Assembly: GCF_014692515.1 (NCBI RefSeq)
Contig: NZ_JACOIK010000011.1
Location: 110,673-174,672, forward strand
Direction: 5' to 3'
Source: Sphingobacterium micropteri
GTDB taxonomy: Bacteria > Bacteroidota > Bacteroidia > Sphingobacteriales > Sphingobacteriaceae
DNA length: 64,000 nucleotides
In this document: positions 10,014 through 18,853 of the stretch, one piece after another
How positions within the stretch are numbered: position 1 is the first letter of the stretch
Layout: each line of letters begins with the position of its first letter
Notes under the pieces: model-generated
Told to the model about the DNA's origin: nothing
The model's input: the letters and a program-made list of their open reading frames with translations, nothing else
The model's database searches: none
Made by a program: the position numbers and the translations under genes

Positions 10014-11036
10014 TTCTTCTGTTCCGGCGATATGTTCATCAAGATCACTACCACTAACTTCTGCCCGGATTTTAGCTTCGAGTTCGTCGCTTAAATCGGG
10101 ATTGTCCAGTAGTAAGCTCTTGACAGCATCACGCCCTTGCCCTAATTTGGTGTCACCATAACTAAACCATGAGCCAGACTTTTTGATGATGCCATATTCT
10201 ACACCTAGGTCTATGATTTCACCTACTTTAGAGATTCCTTCACCAAACATAATGTCAAATTCTGCTAAACGGAATGGTGGCGCTACTTTATTTTTTACAA
10301 TTTTTACTTTAACACGGTTACCCGCTACTTCGTCGCTATCTTTAATTTGGGAAGTTCTGCGAATATCCAAACGAACGGAGGCATAGAATTTCAATGCATT
10401 TCCACCCGTGGTCGTTTCTGGGTTTCCAAACATAACACCAATTTTCTCCCGCAATTGGTTGATAAAAATACAACAGCAATTGGTTTTAGAGATTGTCCCG
10501 GTTAGTTTCCGCAAAGCCTGCGACATCAAACGGGCTTGGAGACCCATTTTGGAATCTCCCATTTCCCCCTCAATTTCTCCTTTAGGCACTAACGCTGCAA
10601 CGGAATCGATCACAATAACATCGATCGCACCCGAACGGATAAGGTTGTCGGCAATTTCCAATGCCTGTTCTCCATTGTCGGGTTGAGAGATAAGTAGATT
10701 TTCGACATCTACCCCTAGCTTTTGTGCGTAGTATTTATCAAAAGCGTGCTCCGCATCAATGATAGCCGCTATTCCTCCTTTTTTTTGAGCTTCAGCAACA
10801 ATATGCGTAGCCAAGGTGGTTTTACCTGAAGATTCCGGTCCATAAATCTCAATAATACGACCTTTAGGTACTCCTCCGATACCCAATGCTATGTCTAGGC
10901 CAAGAGAACCTGTTGAGATCGCCTCGATGGGCTCTACTGCTGAATCCCCCAATTTCATAATCGTACCTTTTCCATACGATTTCTCCAATTTATCTAAAGT
11001 TAGCTGTAAAGCTTTTAGTTTGTCTGCGTTACTCAT
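10011..11036 (-). CDS. recA: Recombinase RecA
   Basis: A 341-aa ATP-dependent strand-exchange protein and SOS co-protease. Walker A is [10 protein letters not shown], followed by IDAEHAFD and [13 protein letters not shown]. The DNA-binding L1/L2 segments include [23 protein letters not shown], and [19 protein letters not shown] is present. Length is normal, with no intein. No clear LexA-type operator was recognised upstream. Confidence 0.98.
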   Translation of the reverse strand: MSNADKLKALQLTLDKLEKSYGKGTIMKLGDSAVEPIEAISTGSLGLDIALGIGGVPKGRIIEIYGPESSGKTTLATHIVAEAQKKGGIAAIIDAEHAFDKYYAQKLGVDVENLLISQPDNGEQALEIADNLIRSGAIDVIVIDSVAALVPKGEIEGEMGDSKMGLQARLMSQALRKLTGTISKTNCCCIFINQLREKIGVMFGNPETTTGGNALKFYASVRLDIRRTSQIKDSDEVAGNRVKVKIVKNKVAPPFRLAEFDIMFGEGISKVGEIIDLGVEYGIIKKSGSWFSYGDTKLGQGRDAVKSLLLDNPDLSDELEAKIRAEVSGSDLDEHIAGTEE

Positions 11037-11122
11037 ATTTTTAGTATTGTCTAGTCAAAAATAAGATTAAAATTTAAAATCACCAAATTAATATGCTAAT
11101 ATTTTTAGCCTATCTATTTAGC

Positions 11123-11788
11123 TTATGCGTTCCTTGCCGTTTTGGTATAATGCGTTTCAAAATACTTGCAGAAATAGGTAATAGGACATATCTCACATTT
11201 AGGGCGCCTCGCTACACAGATATACCGTCCATGAAGGATAAGCCAATGATGTGCGATAGCGATCGTATCCTCTGGGAGATATTTGACCAATTGCTTTTCC
11301 ACAGCCAACGGGGTCGTGGCACGGCTTGTTAATCCTAAACGATTGCTCACCCGAAAAACATGCGTATCTACGGCCATAGCCGGTTTGTTGTATACCACAG
11401 ATGAGATCACGTTAGCCGTTTTTCTTCCTACACCAGGTAATTTGATAAGATCTTCTACTTTTTCGGGTACTTCGCCCTGAAACTCTTCCAGCAATTTTTT
11501 GGCCATTCCCACTAGATGTTTGGCTTTATTATTTGGATAGCTCACTGATCGGATATATGTAAATACTTCATCTGTGGTACTAGCCGCTAATGACGGAGCG
11601 TCGGGGAAGCGTTCGAAGAGCTTGGGGGTCACTAGGTTGATGCGTTTGTCTGTACACTGTGCAGATAAAATGACCGCCACCAAGAGCTCGTATGGGTTAC
11701 TATAATTTAATTCTGTTTGTGCATCAGGGCTGTGTGTCGAAAAATACTTTACAAATTCCTGATACCGTTCTTTTTTCAGCATGAACAA
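11123..11788 (-). CDS. nth: Endonuclease III
   Basis: A 221-aa DNA glycosylase/AP lyase that removes oxidised pyrimidines. The HhH motif LPGVGRKTANV contains the catalytic Lys, and VDTHVFRVSNRLG contains the catalytic Asp. The [4Fe-4S] loop is C-X6-C-X2-C-X5-C (from CVARRPKC to PITYFC). The start may be 11788 or the ATG two codons later (11782). It is transcribed in the same direction as recA but 86 bases upstream, so co-transcription is possible. Confidence 0.96.
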   Translation of the reverse strand: MFMLKKERYQEFVKYFSTHSPDAQTELNYSNPYELLVAVILSAQCTDKRINLVTPKLFERFPDAPSLAASTTDEVFTYIRSVSYPNNKAKHLVGMAKKLLEEFQGEVPEKVEDLIKLPGVGRKTANVISSVVYNKPAMAVDTHVFRVSNRLGLTSRATTPLAVEKQLVKYLPEDTIAIAHHWLILHGRYICVARRPKCEICPITYFCKYFETHYTKTARNA

Positions 11789-11848
11789 AATTAGAAATTA
11801 AAAAGTAAAACGTAAAAGACAAAGCACAAAAGAGAAGTAATACCGCTT

Positions 11849-11884
11849 TAAAAAACAAAGTCTCTAATAAATTTAGAGACTTTG
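11849..11884 (-). terminator. Intrinsic terminator after the 60-aa gene
   Basis: Arms CAAAGTCTCTA (11856-11866) and TAGAGACTTTG (11874-11884) have a 7-base loop. On the minus strand they are followed by a run of U. The stop of the small gene at 11890 lies just upstream. Confidence 0.85.
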
Positions 11885-11889
11885 CCATT

Positions 11890-12072
11890 TTACTTTCTTA
11901 AGCTACGAGAATAGTTCAATATATTCTCTAGGACTTTGGGGCTGGGATCTTTCACCAATTTCTGTAAATTGGATTTCAGATTTTGTTCAAATGTTTCATC
12001 AACTATCTCTACCATGCTCACCCTTTCCTCGCTTAATTCCGTATCATGTTCCTTTGTAAAGAATTCGACCAT
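11890..12072 (-). CDS. Small acidic protein of unknown function
   Basis: A 60-aa protein rich in Glu, Lys and Leu, with helical character (TFEQNLKSNLQKLVKD, then PSPKVLENILNYSRSL). It has no signal peptide or membrane segment. It has its own intrinsic terminator, which supports it as a real gene. The family was not recognised. Confidence 0.6.
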   Translation of the reverse strand: MVEFFTKEHDTELSEERVSMVEIVDETFEQNLKSNLQKLVKDPSPKVLENILNYSRSLRK

Positions 12073-12144
12073 AAGCGTTTTAATTATGTAAGTATATATT
12101 AAACGCCAGATAAAAGTTTATAGTATGTAAGATTTAACATTTTT

Positions 12145-13770
12145 TTACTTTTTTTCTAGAATATATCGATCGGCCTCTTCAATAGCGGCTTTGGCATTTA
12201 CCATTCCGCCCGAAACACTGATCTCATCTAAGTAAACCTTTTTGGTAGACCCGTCTACACTAATCTTTACTTTTTCGTCTACCTTAGTTACCGATTTTAA
12301 GATAATATCTTTCACCTCTTTGGCAGTCAGTTCCGGATAATAGGAGCGTAATAAAGCCGCTAATCCAGATACCACCGGAGCAGCCATACTGGTGCCATTT
12401 TGTTCCTTATATGTCGATTCGGGCATCGTAGAGTTAATTTTTACGCCCGGTGCAAACACATCTACTGACCGATACCCGAAATTGGAGAATTCGGCTAGTA
12501 AATCACCATCAAGCCCCGAGGATGTAGCGCCTACTGTAATCCAATTGGAGGCTTCTCCTGTTACAGCATCAAGGCTGTCTGTGTAATACTTCATCGGGTA
12601 GTTCTTGACCATGTCGATATCTTTGGCGTCGTTGCCTGCCGCATGTACGAGAAGTACATCCTTTTCCTCCGCATATTTTACGGCTTCATCTACGGTCTTT
12701 TTATTGTATACATACCCTTTTCCGAAACTCATATTAATCACTTTTGCACCGTTATCCACAGCATAGCGTATACCATTTGCCACGTCTTTATCCCGTTCGT
12801 CCCCATCAGGGACTATCCGCACACCCATAATCTGTACGTTATCTGCGATGCCGTCAACGCCTATTCCGTTGTGCCGTTTAGCACCGATGATACCCGCCAC
12901 ATGTGTGCCATGATCAGCGTCGGGGCCTTTGATATCCGCATTTCCATAAAAACGTTCATCTGCATCTTCATAATTGTCGCCAACGATATGCCTGGAATCA
13001 TAAGATTTATTTAGATGATAGTCTACCTGTGCCCGGTAGTATTTAACCCCATCCTCCAGTTCTTTATAAAAATCTTCAAAGCTCTTGTCGTCGTTGAGTT
13101 CTCTTTTCGTCATGCGAATAGCCAATTTTTGACGATCTGTCTTTGGTTTGAAGGCATCGATATCGGCTTTGGTCATATCTTTGATATCTTTGCCTATGCT
13201 GTTGGTGATCGCATCAATTTCATCTTTTAGGCGACCGTAATTGAGGTTGCCAAAATTTGCTTGATCGAGCTTACTGGTATAATCGCTGATCATTCGTTGG
13301 TACGCTACAAATTCCCGTCGCTCGTCTTCACGCAGCGGTGTCGAAGGTAATACCGAGATATATTTGGGCTCGTAAAGGCGGATTAAACGGGTGACTTCCA
13401 GATTGTCGTAGTGCACATTTTCGCCTTCCGCATTTCCCATAAAGTTCCATCCATGTACATCGTCAATATAGCCATTATTATCATCATCTTCCGCATTCCC
13501 GGCAACTTCCTTAGGGTTTGTCCACATGACATCTTTTAAATCTTCGTGCTCATAATCAATACCGCCGTCTAGCACACCTACGACGACAGGCGTCGATTCC
13601 CGGCCTGTCAACAGTTCGTACGCTTTTTCGGTACTAATTCCGCGCACACCGTCTGTTGCGTAATCCAGATTATACCAATTTGGGGGATTCGTACCTTTAG
13701 ATTGTGCATTTCCCCATAACGGAAGTATACATACACCTAATAAAGCAACCCGTTTCCATGTTTTAATCAT
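12145..13770 (-). CDS. Secreted subtilisin-like serine protease (S8)
   Basis: A 541-aa protein with a signal peptide (MIKTWKRVALLGVCILPLWG, then NAQS). The catalytic triad is in VVGVLDGGIDYEHEDL (Asp), DHGTHVAGIIGA (His) and NGTSMAAPVVSGLAALL (Ser). An insert of about 150 residues, predicted to be helical and charged, separates Asp from His, as in several Bacteroidota subtilases. I chose the start at 13770, not the longer open frame from 14028, because the signal peptide begins there. It is divergent from the prolyl oligopeptidase at 13864, so the 93-base gap probably holds both promoters; TATATTTG is present on the minus side. Confidence 0.92.
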   Translation of the reverse strand: MIKTWKRVALLGVCILPLWGNAQSKGTNPPNWYNLDYATDGVRGISTEKAYELLTGRESTPVVVGVLDGGIDYEHEDLKDVMWTNPKEVAGNAEDDDNNGYIDDVHGWNFMGNAEGENVHYDNLEVTRLIRLYEPKYISVLPSTPLREDERREFVAYQRMISDYTSKLDQANFGNLNYGRLKDEIDAITNSIGKDIKDMTKADIDAFKPKTDRQKLAIRMTKRELNDDKSFEDFYKELEDGVKYYRAQVDYHLNKSYDSRHIVGDNYEDADERFYGNADIKGPDADHGTHVAGIIGAKRHNGIGVDGIADNVQIMGVRIVPDGDERDKDVANGIRYAVDNGAKVINMSFGKGYVYNKKTVDEAVKYAEEKDVLLVHAAGNDAKDIDMVKNYPMKYYTDSLDAVTGEASNWITVGATSSGLDGDLLAEFSNFGYRSVDVFAPGVKINSTMPESTYKEQNGTSMAAPVVSGLAALLRSYYPELTAKEVKDIILKSVTKVDEKVKISVDGSTKKVYLDEISVSGGMVNAKAAIEEADRYILEKK

Positions 13771-13863
13771 ATGTTTTTGTTTCGTCAAGAGACAAATATA
13801 AGGTAACTCTAGAGTCGATGTTGTTAAAAAAATATAAATCACTATTCTTTTTACATTAACTTT

Positions 13864-16035
13864 ATGTCCAAAACTTGCTTGTTGATGCATAAAAACTGGA
13901 ACTATATGATTATTATTGGAGCTATGACAATCTCTTGTTCTGATAAAACGACGAAAAATACCGCGTCTTGGCCGACAGTTACCGCTCCTGTAGCGCAAAA
14001 GAAAATACACAACCGCATCATTCATCATGATACGGTCGCGGATGATTACTACTGGATGAATGACTATTTTAAAAAAGGGCCAGATTCTGCTGAAGTTATT
14101 GCTTATCTGGAAGCGGAGAACAGCTATACTGCGGCGATGTTACAAGATACTGAAAAGTTTCAGGAAACACTTTTCCACGAAATGAAAGGACGTATAAAGG
14201 AGAAAGATGAGTCTGTCCCGTATCTCAAGAATGGTTACTATTATTACAGCCGTACGGAAGAAGGTAAACAATACTATAAATTCTGTCGAAAAAAAGGGAG
14301 TTTGGATGCACCAGAGGAAGTATTGCTGGACGTGGACGATATGGCAGAAGGCTATGCCTATTATGCAGCGAGTGGCTTTTCCATAAGTCCGGATAATAAA
14401 TTGCTTGCTTTTGGCGTGGATACGGTATCCCGAAGAGAATACACAATTTATGTGAAAAACTTGGAGACAGGCGAGCTGTTACCCGATAAAATAGATCGTA
14501 CTTCCGGTGGAGCAACTTGGGCAAATGATAACAAAACACTGTTCTATACTGCAAAAAATCCGGTAACTTTACTGAGTGAGAAAATCCGGCGTTATACATT
14601 GGGTTTAGGAGCAGAAGGGGACGTTGTTGTATATGAGGAAAAAGACAACACCAACTATATCGGTGTCGGCAAATCCAAAAACGGCAAACATATTATGATT
14701 TATTCTGGCGGAACACTATCGTCAGAAGTCCACTTGTTGGATGCTGATCATCCGAATGGTGTATTCAAAGTATTTCAACCTAGGATGAAAGAAGTTCTGT
14801 ATTCGGTGACGGCGCTCGCCGACCGGTTCTTAATTTTGACGAATGACGGAGCGAAAAACTTCCAGGTGATGGAATGTCCGTTAGACAAAACTACCAAAGA
14901 ATATTGGAAAGAATTTATTCCGCATCGGAAAGACGTGCTTGTTTCTGATATTGATGAATTCAAGGATTACATCGTGATTTCGGAACGTAAGAATGGCTTG
15001 ACACAAATGGCTGTACGCTCTTTAAAAGACGGGCATCAGCATTATCTGGATTTCGGCGAGGCGGCGTATACGGTATATCCAAGTACAAATGTAGAATATA
15101 ATACCGATATGGTTCGTTATGGTTACACTTCACTTGTCACACCGTCTTCTACGTTTGACTATAACATGAGTACCAAAGAAAAGACCCTTCGGAAACAACA
15201 GGAGATTGTTGGTGGGTATGACGCAGACCACTATGTAACGGAGCGTTTGTTTGCCACAGTTGCTGATGGTACACAAGTTCCTATTTCGTTGGTCTATAAA
15301 AAAGGGTTCCCTAAAAATGGGAAATCACCCCTGTTGTTGTACGGGTACGGTTCGTATGGGATGTCCATGGATCCTACGTTTAATTCGTCGAGACTGAGCC
15401 TGTTGGATCGAGGTTTTGCGTATGCCATTGCCCATATACGTGGTGGAGAGGAGATGGGAAGGCAATGGTATGAGGATGGTAAAATGATGAATAAGAAAAA
15501 TACTTTTACAGATTTTATCGACTGCGCCAACTATTTGATTTCCCAAAAATATACAAGTTCGGACCATCTGTATGCACAAGGAGGTAGTGCGGGTGGATTA
15601 TTAATGGGGGCGGTTATCAACATGGCGCCCGAACTATGGAATGGTGTTATTGCGCAGGTTCCTTTTGTCGATGTGGTCAACACCATGCTGGATGAGACAA
15701 TTCCATTAACGACAAACGAATATGACGAATGGGGAAATCCGAATGAGCAAGCTGCTTATGCGTATATGAAGTCGTATTCGCCCTATGAGAATATAGAAGC
15801 AAAGGCGTATCCGAACCTACTGGTTACTACAGGTCTTCATGATAGTCAGGTGCAATATTTCGAACCCGCGAAATGGGTGGCGAAGTTGCGTGAAATAAAG
15901 CAAGGGAATCAAGTGGTATTGTTCAAAACAGATATGTCCTACGGACACGGTGGGGCTTCCGGCAGGTTTGATTATCTGAAAGATGTCGCACTGAACTATG
16001 CGTTCTTATTCAAGTTGGAGGGGATTACCGAGTAA
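13864..16035 (+). CDS. Prolyl oligopeptidase family serine peptidase (oligopeptidase B-like), lipoprotein
   Basis: A 723-aa S9A peptidase. The beta-propeller N-terminal half is followed by an alpha/beta-hydrolase domain with the nucleophile motif GGSAGGLLMG and the catalytic His in SYGHGGASGRF. PLLLYGYGSYG and AIAHIRGGEEMG are typical of the oligopeptidase B/PtrB branch, which cleaves short peptides, often after basic residues. The N-terminus (IIIGAMTISC, then SDK) looks like a lipoprotein signal with Cys25, so the enzyme is likely anchored in the envelope. Start alternatives are M1 and M8. A strong terminator follows. Confidence 0.92.
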   Translation: MSKTCLLMHKNWNYMIIIGAMTISCSDKTTKNTASWPTVTAPVAQKKIHNRIIHHDTVADDYYWMNDYFKKGPDSAEVIAYLEAENSYTAAMLQDTEKFQETLFHEMKGRIKEKDESVPYLKNGYYYYSRTEEGKQYYKFCRKKGSLDAPEEVLLDVDDMAEGYAYYAASGFSISPDNKLLAFGVDTVSRREYTIYVKNLETGELLPDKIDRTSGGATWANDNKTLFYTAKNPVTLLSEKIRRYTLGLGAEGDVVVYEEKDNTNYIGVGKSKNGKHIMIYSGGTLSSEVHLLDADHPNGVFKVFQPRMKEVLYSVTALADRFLILTNDGAKNFQVMECPLDKTTKEYWKEFIPHRKDVLVSDIDEFKDYIVISERKNGLTQMAVRSLKDGHQHYLDFGEAAYTVYPSTNVEYNTDMVRYGYTSLVTPSSTFDYNMSTKEKTLRKQQEIVGGYDADHYVTERLFATVADGTQVPISLVYKKGFPKNGKSPLLLYGYGSYGMSMDPTFNSSRLSLLDRGFAYAIAHIRGGEEMGRQWYEDGKMMNKKNTFTDFIDCANYLISQKYTSSDHLYAQGGSAGGLLMGAVINMAPELWNGVIAQVPFVDVVNTMLDETIPLTTNEYDEWGNPNEQAAYAYMKSYSPYENIEAKAYPNLLVTTGLHDSQVQYFEPAKWVAKLREIKQGNQVVLFKTDMSYGHGGASGRFDYLKDVALNYAFLFKLEGITE

Positions 16036-16080
16036 AAAATAGCCGGTGTGTTGCCTGTTGTAACACACCGGCTATTTTTT
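16034..16080. terminator. Bidirectional intrinsic terminator
   Basis: Stem AATAGCCGGTGTGTT / AACACACCGGCTATT with a 9-base loop and A/T runs on both sides lies between the convergent ends of the peptidase gene and the small membrane protein gene. Confidence 0.92.
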
Positions 16081-16348
16081 ATTTTAATGAATCCAGTTGA
16101 TTCTCCCGCTCTATCTCCCGTGCATCAATCTGATGCTGTTTGTAGTTTTCAATAGCCACCTTGCTCGCTTTTAAGGAAACGATAATGCCGATGATAGCGA
16201 TAACCGTAACGATTGCTAATCCCCATACATATTTCTTTTTGTCCTGTTTAACTAACCAGTACATCAGGAAAATATAGGGAACCGCAAAAAAGATATAAAA
16301 AATAATACTTGGACCAACCATCGTTCGGAGAATTTTAAACCGAGACAA
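16079..16348 (-). CDS. Small two-helix membrane protein, unknown function
   Basis: An 89-aa protein with two hydrophobic segments (SIIFYIFFAVPYIFLMYWLV and YVWGLAIVTVIAIIGIIVSL) and a charged C-terminal tail rich in Glu, Gln and Arg. M10 (MVGPSI) is an alternative start. The family was not recognised. It shares a terminator with the convergent peptidase gene. Confidence 0.6.
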   Translation of the reverse strand: MSRFKILRTMVGPSIIFYIFFAVPYIFLMYWLVKQDKKKYVWGLAIVTVIAIIGIIVSLKASKVAIENYKQHQIDAREIERENQLDSLK

Positions 16349-16480
16349 AAGTACCTAAAAAAAGAGATATTAGCGCCACGTCATTTCTTTTAAACCTTTT
16401 AGCAAAAATGCGGTCTAATTATCATATTGATGGGAGAATACTGCAATGGGTATTTTTTTGACAAAAAAACTAGACGCCTA

Positions 16481-16514
16481 TTGCATAAAAGAAAAAAATA
16501 ATTTTTTACTTTTG
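16481..16514 (+). promoter_or_regulatory. Promoter of the arginine leader and operon
   Basis: TTG at 16481-16483, a 23-base AT-rich spacer and TACTTTTG at 16507-16514 match TTG-N17-23-TANNTTTG. Transcription would begin near 16520, leaving a leader of about 275 bases before the acetyltransferase start at 16797. Confidence 0.6.
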
Positions 16515-16541
16515 TCCTGTTAATAGTTAATAGATAGACAA

Positions 16542-16676
16542 ATGAACACGTTCACATGTTATACGTATATTCCGGTGCAACTTCCGAAGAAGTTTGTAAA
16601 GGATATGTTGTATACATTGAAGGGATTCAATTGTCCTATATTACGATTCCGACGACCTATTCTGCCTCGAGCTTGA
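16542..16676 (+). CDS. Candidate 44-aa leader peptide with clustered Arg codons
   Basis: The ORF starts about 20 bases after the predicted transcription start. Its last eleven residues read LRFRRPILPRA, with four Arg codons within nine codons (R35, R37, R38, R43). All four are CGA, whereas the genes downstream mostly use CGT and CGC. The stop lies in a hairpin (16662-16687), and the downstream genes make arginine. This is the layout of a ribosome-stalling attenuator, but no classical terminator with a U-run is obvious, so the mechanism is inferred. Confidence 0.5.
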   Translation: MNTFTCYTYIPVQLPKKFVKDMLYTLKGFNCPILRFRRPILPRA

Positions 16677-16692
16677 TTGGGAGGCAGGACAA
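16631..16692 (+). promoter_or_regulatory. Stem-loop in the arginine operon leader
   Basis: Nested pairing: TTGTCCT (16631-16637) with AGGACAA (16686-16692), and CTGCCTC (16662-16668) with GAGGCAG (16681-16687). The two pairings share 16686-16687, so they compete slightly. The Arg codons and stop of the leader ORF lie inside this structure. A second weak stem, TTCTCAA (16726-16732) with TTGAGAA (16754-16760), follows before the first operon gene. Confidence 0.5.
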
Positions 16693-16796
16693 CATCCATT
16701 ATGAACAATCACTCGGCTCAGTGGTTTCTCAATCGTTAATTAATAGAGTTTTGTTGAGAACACATTTATGTGTAATTTATTAGGTCGACATCTTCG

Positions 16797-17513
16797 ATGA
16801 CACTTTCAGATTTTTTAGTTATTCCTGCCACTTCTGCACATATAGGATATGCAGAGACGATTTGCAATGAAATGTTTGAATCTGCGAAAGCGCGCGGAAC
16901 AGGCATTGCTCGCCGTAAGCCAGAATATATTGTACGCAAGATAGAGGAGGGCAAAGCGGTCATTGCCTTACATAAGGATGGGCGTTGGGCCGGCTTTTGT
17001 TATATCGAGACATGGAGTCACGGGGATTATGTGGCCAATTCCGGTTTGATTGTAAGCCCTGAATTTAGGAAAGTAGGATTGGCGAAAGCGATTAAGAAAC
17101 GTGTCTTTGATTTATCACGCGAAAAATATCCGAAAGCGAAAATATTTGGTTTAACCACCGGTTTGGCTGTTATGAAAATAAATTCAGATTTAGGCTATGA
17201 ACCGGTAACATATGGCGAACTAACCCAAGATGAAGAATTTTGGAAAGGTTGTCAATCTTGTGTGAACTTTGATATTCTTGTCAGCAAGGAGCGGAAGAAC
17301 TGTATGTGTACCGCTATGCTGTGGGATCCTGTCGAGAAAGAACGTGAACTCAAAGAAAAAATTCAGCGTCGTGCCGAAGCGAAAGAACGGTTGGATCGTA
17401 TTGTGAAAAAGCAATCGCTTTTGAAACGTATTGAAGCTAAATTGTGGAAATCGTCCAGAAAGATTGTTGCCGCCGTGTTCCCTGTAGGTATCGGTCTCGC
17501 AAAAAATATATAA
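16797..17513 (+). CDS. GNAT-family N-acetyltransferase of the arginine cluster
   Basis: A 238-aa protein with a GNAT core: WAGFCYIETW, GLIVSPEFRKVGLAKAI with the acetyl-CoA pyrophosphate loop, and LTTGLAVMKINSDLGYEPV. A basic, helical C-terminal tail of about 60 residues follows. In Bacteroidota this gene typically heads the arginine operon and is a candidate for the missing glutamate N-acetylation step, which I infer from position. ATG 16797 is the only start, because an in-frame TAA lies seven codons upstream. argG follows after 146 bases. Confidence 0.82.
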   Translation: MTLSDFLVIPATSAHIGYAETICNEMFESAKARGTGIARRKPEYIVRKIEEGKAVIALHKDGRWAGFCYIETWSHGDYVANSGLIVSPEFRKVGLAKAIKKRVFDLSREKYPKAKIFGLTTGLAVMKINSDLGYEPVTYGELTQDEEFWKGCQSCVNFDILVSKERKNCMCTAMLWDPVEKERELKEKIQRRAEAKERLDRIVKKQSLLKRIEAKLWKSSRKIVAAVFPVGIGLAKNI

Positions 17514-17518
17514 TGACT

Positions 17519-17572
17519 ATATTTCCTCTATAAAATAGCCCTTGATGGCAGAGGAGAGCGAAATAAATTCAT
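17519..17572 (+). repeat. Dispersed intergenic repeat, copy B
   Basis: This copy of the 3770-3824 element begins six bases after the acetyltransferase stop and precedes argG by about 90 bases. It shares ATATTTCCTCTATA, CCTTGATGGC, GAGGAG and AAATAAATTCAT with copy A. CCTCT and AGAGG can pair. It is oriented with the flanking genes, as copy A is. Confidence 0.75.
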
Positions 17573-17659
17573 TTTCTTTTAAAGAATTCGTGAATGCCAC
17601 GCATTTTATTTAGGTTTGACCTCATTGCATGATGAGTAACAAGAAAAAATTATATACGG

Positions 17660-18853
17660 ATGAAAAAAGTAGTATTAGCGTTTAGTGGTGGTTTAGACAC
17701 CTCCTTCTGTTGTATTTATTTGTCGAAAGAATTAGGGTTGGAAATACATTCGGTGGTCGTTAACACAGGAGGTTTCTCGAAAGAGGAGTTAAAAGCTATA
17801 GAAGAACGCGCTTATGCTTTAGGGGTGAAATCCCATAGCACGATCGATGAGACAGAAAACTACTATCGTGACACTATAAAATATCTCATTTTTGGGAATG
17901 TATTAAAAAATGCGACCTATCCGCTTTCGGTATCGGCGGAGCGTGTTTGTCAAGCGACTGCAATTGCCAATTATGCAAAAAAAATCGGTGCAGGTTGTGT
18001 AGCACATGGTTCTACGGGGGCAGGGAATGATCAGGTTCGTTTTGACATGATCTTTAATACCCTAATTCCTGGGGTAGAGATTATTACGCCGATTCGGGAT
18101 CTCAAATTATCCCGGGAGGAAGAAATAGCTTATTTAGCTAAGCATGGGGTAGAGATTAATGCTGAAAAAGCGAAATACTCCATCAACAAAGGGTTGTGGG
18201 GTACTTCCGTTGGCGGTGCAGAAACCTTGACTTCGAATAAATATCTTCCGGAAGCGGCATGGCCTACGCCAGTGACGTCATCCGAACCACAGACGGTGAC
18301 GATAGACTTCGTTAAAGGAGAGCCTGTTGCGCTCAATGGCGAGCCGATCGGCGCGGTTAAAGTTATTCAGCAATTACAAGATCTAGCCCAGCCGTATGGT
18401 ATCGGGCGCGATATACACGTCGGAGATACGATTATCGGTATTAAGGGGCGTGTTGGTTTTGAGGCAGCCGGGCCGCTTATTCTTATCAAAGCTCATCATA
18501 CACTAGAAAAACATACGCTCACTAAATGGCAGTTGTCCTGGAAAGACCAGATCTCGGGATTTTATGGTAACTATATGCACGAAGGACAAATGCATGACCC
18601 GGTTATGCGGGATATGGAGGCATTCTTGCGTTCTTCACAAGAAACGGTGACCGGGCGAGTTATTGTCGAATTACATCCGTATCGGTTTATCGTTGTAGGT
18701 ATCGAGTCTGAGCACGACTTGATGTCCACTAAATTTGGTAGCTATGGTGAAATGAATGAAGGCTATACCGGTGATGATGTAAAAGGTTTTGCCAAAATAT
18801 TTGGTAATCAAACTATCATCTGGCACAAAGTTAATAGTGGGGGAGCGGAATGA
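17660..18853 (+). CDS. argG: Argininosuccinate synthase
   Basis: A 397-aa enzyme joining citrulline and aspartate with ATP. The N-terminal PP-loop is VLAFSGGLDTS, and ERVCQATAIANYAKKIGA and AHGSTGAGNDQVRFD are characteristic. Its end overlaps argC by four bases (ATGA at 18850-18853). Length and motifs are intact. It is the second gene of the cluster led by the acetyltransferase and is probably under the control of the leader at 16542. Confidence 0.97.
   Translation: MKKVVLAFSGGLDTSFCCIYLSKELGLEIHSVVVNTGGFSKEELKAIEERAYALGVKSHSTIDETENYYRDTIKYLIFGNVLKNATYPLSVSAERVCQATAIANYAKKIGAGCVAHGSTGAGNDQVRFDMIFNTLIPGVEIITPIRDLKLSREEEIAYLAKHGVEINAEKAKYSINKGLWGTSVGGAETLTSNKYLPEAAWPTPVTSSEPQTVTIDFVKGEPVALNGEPIGAVKVIQQLQDLAQPYGIGRDIHVGDTIIGIKGRVGFEAAGPLILIKAHHTLEKHTLTKWQLSWKDQISGFYGNYMHEGQMHDPVMRDMEAFLRSSQETVTGRVIVELHPYRFIVVGIESEHDLMSTKFGSYGEMNEGYTGDDVKGFAKIFGNQTIIWHKVNSGGAE

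Noticed and set aside
12643..13230. Hydrophobic plus-strand ORFs opposite the subtilase
   Set aside because: They are shadows of the protease insert and triad region; no independent start signals or family patterns.
13771..14028. N-terminal extension of the subtilase
   Set aside because: The extension overlaps the divergent peptidase gene and lies before a clean signal peptide at 13770.
16556..16783. 75-codon ORF upstream of the arg acetyltransferase
   Set aside because: It is in another frame from the better supported 44-codon leader ORF, ends in low-complexity sequence and shows no family-like pattern.
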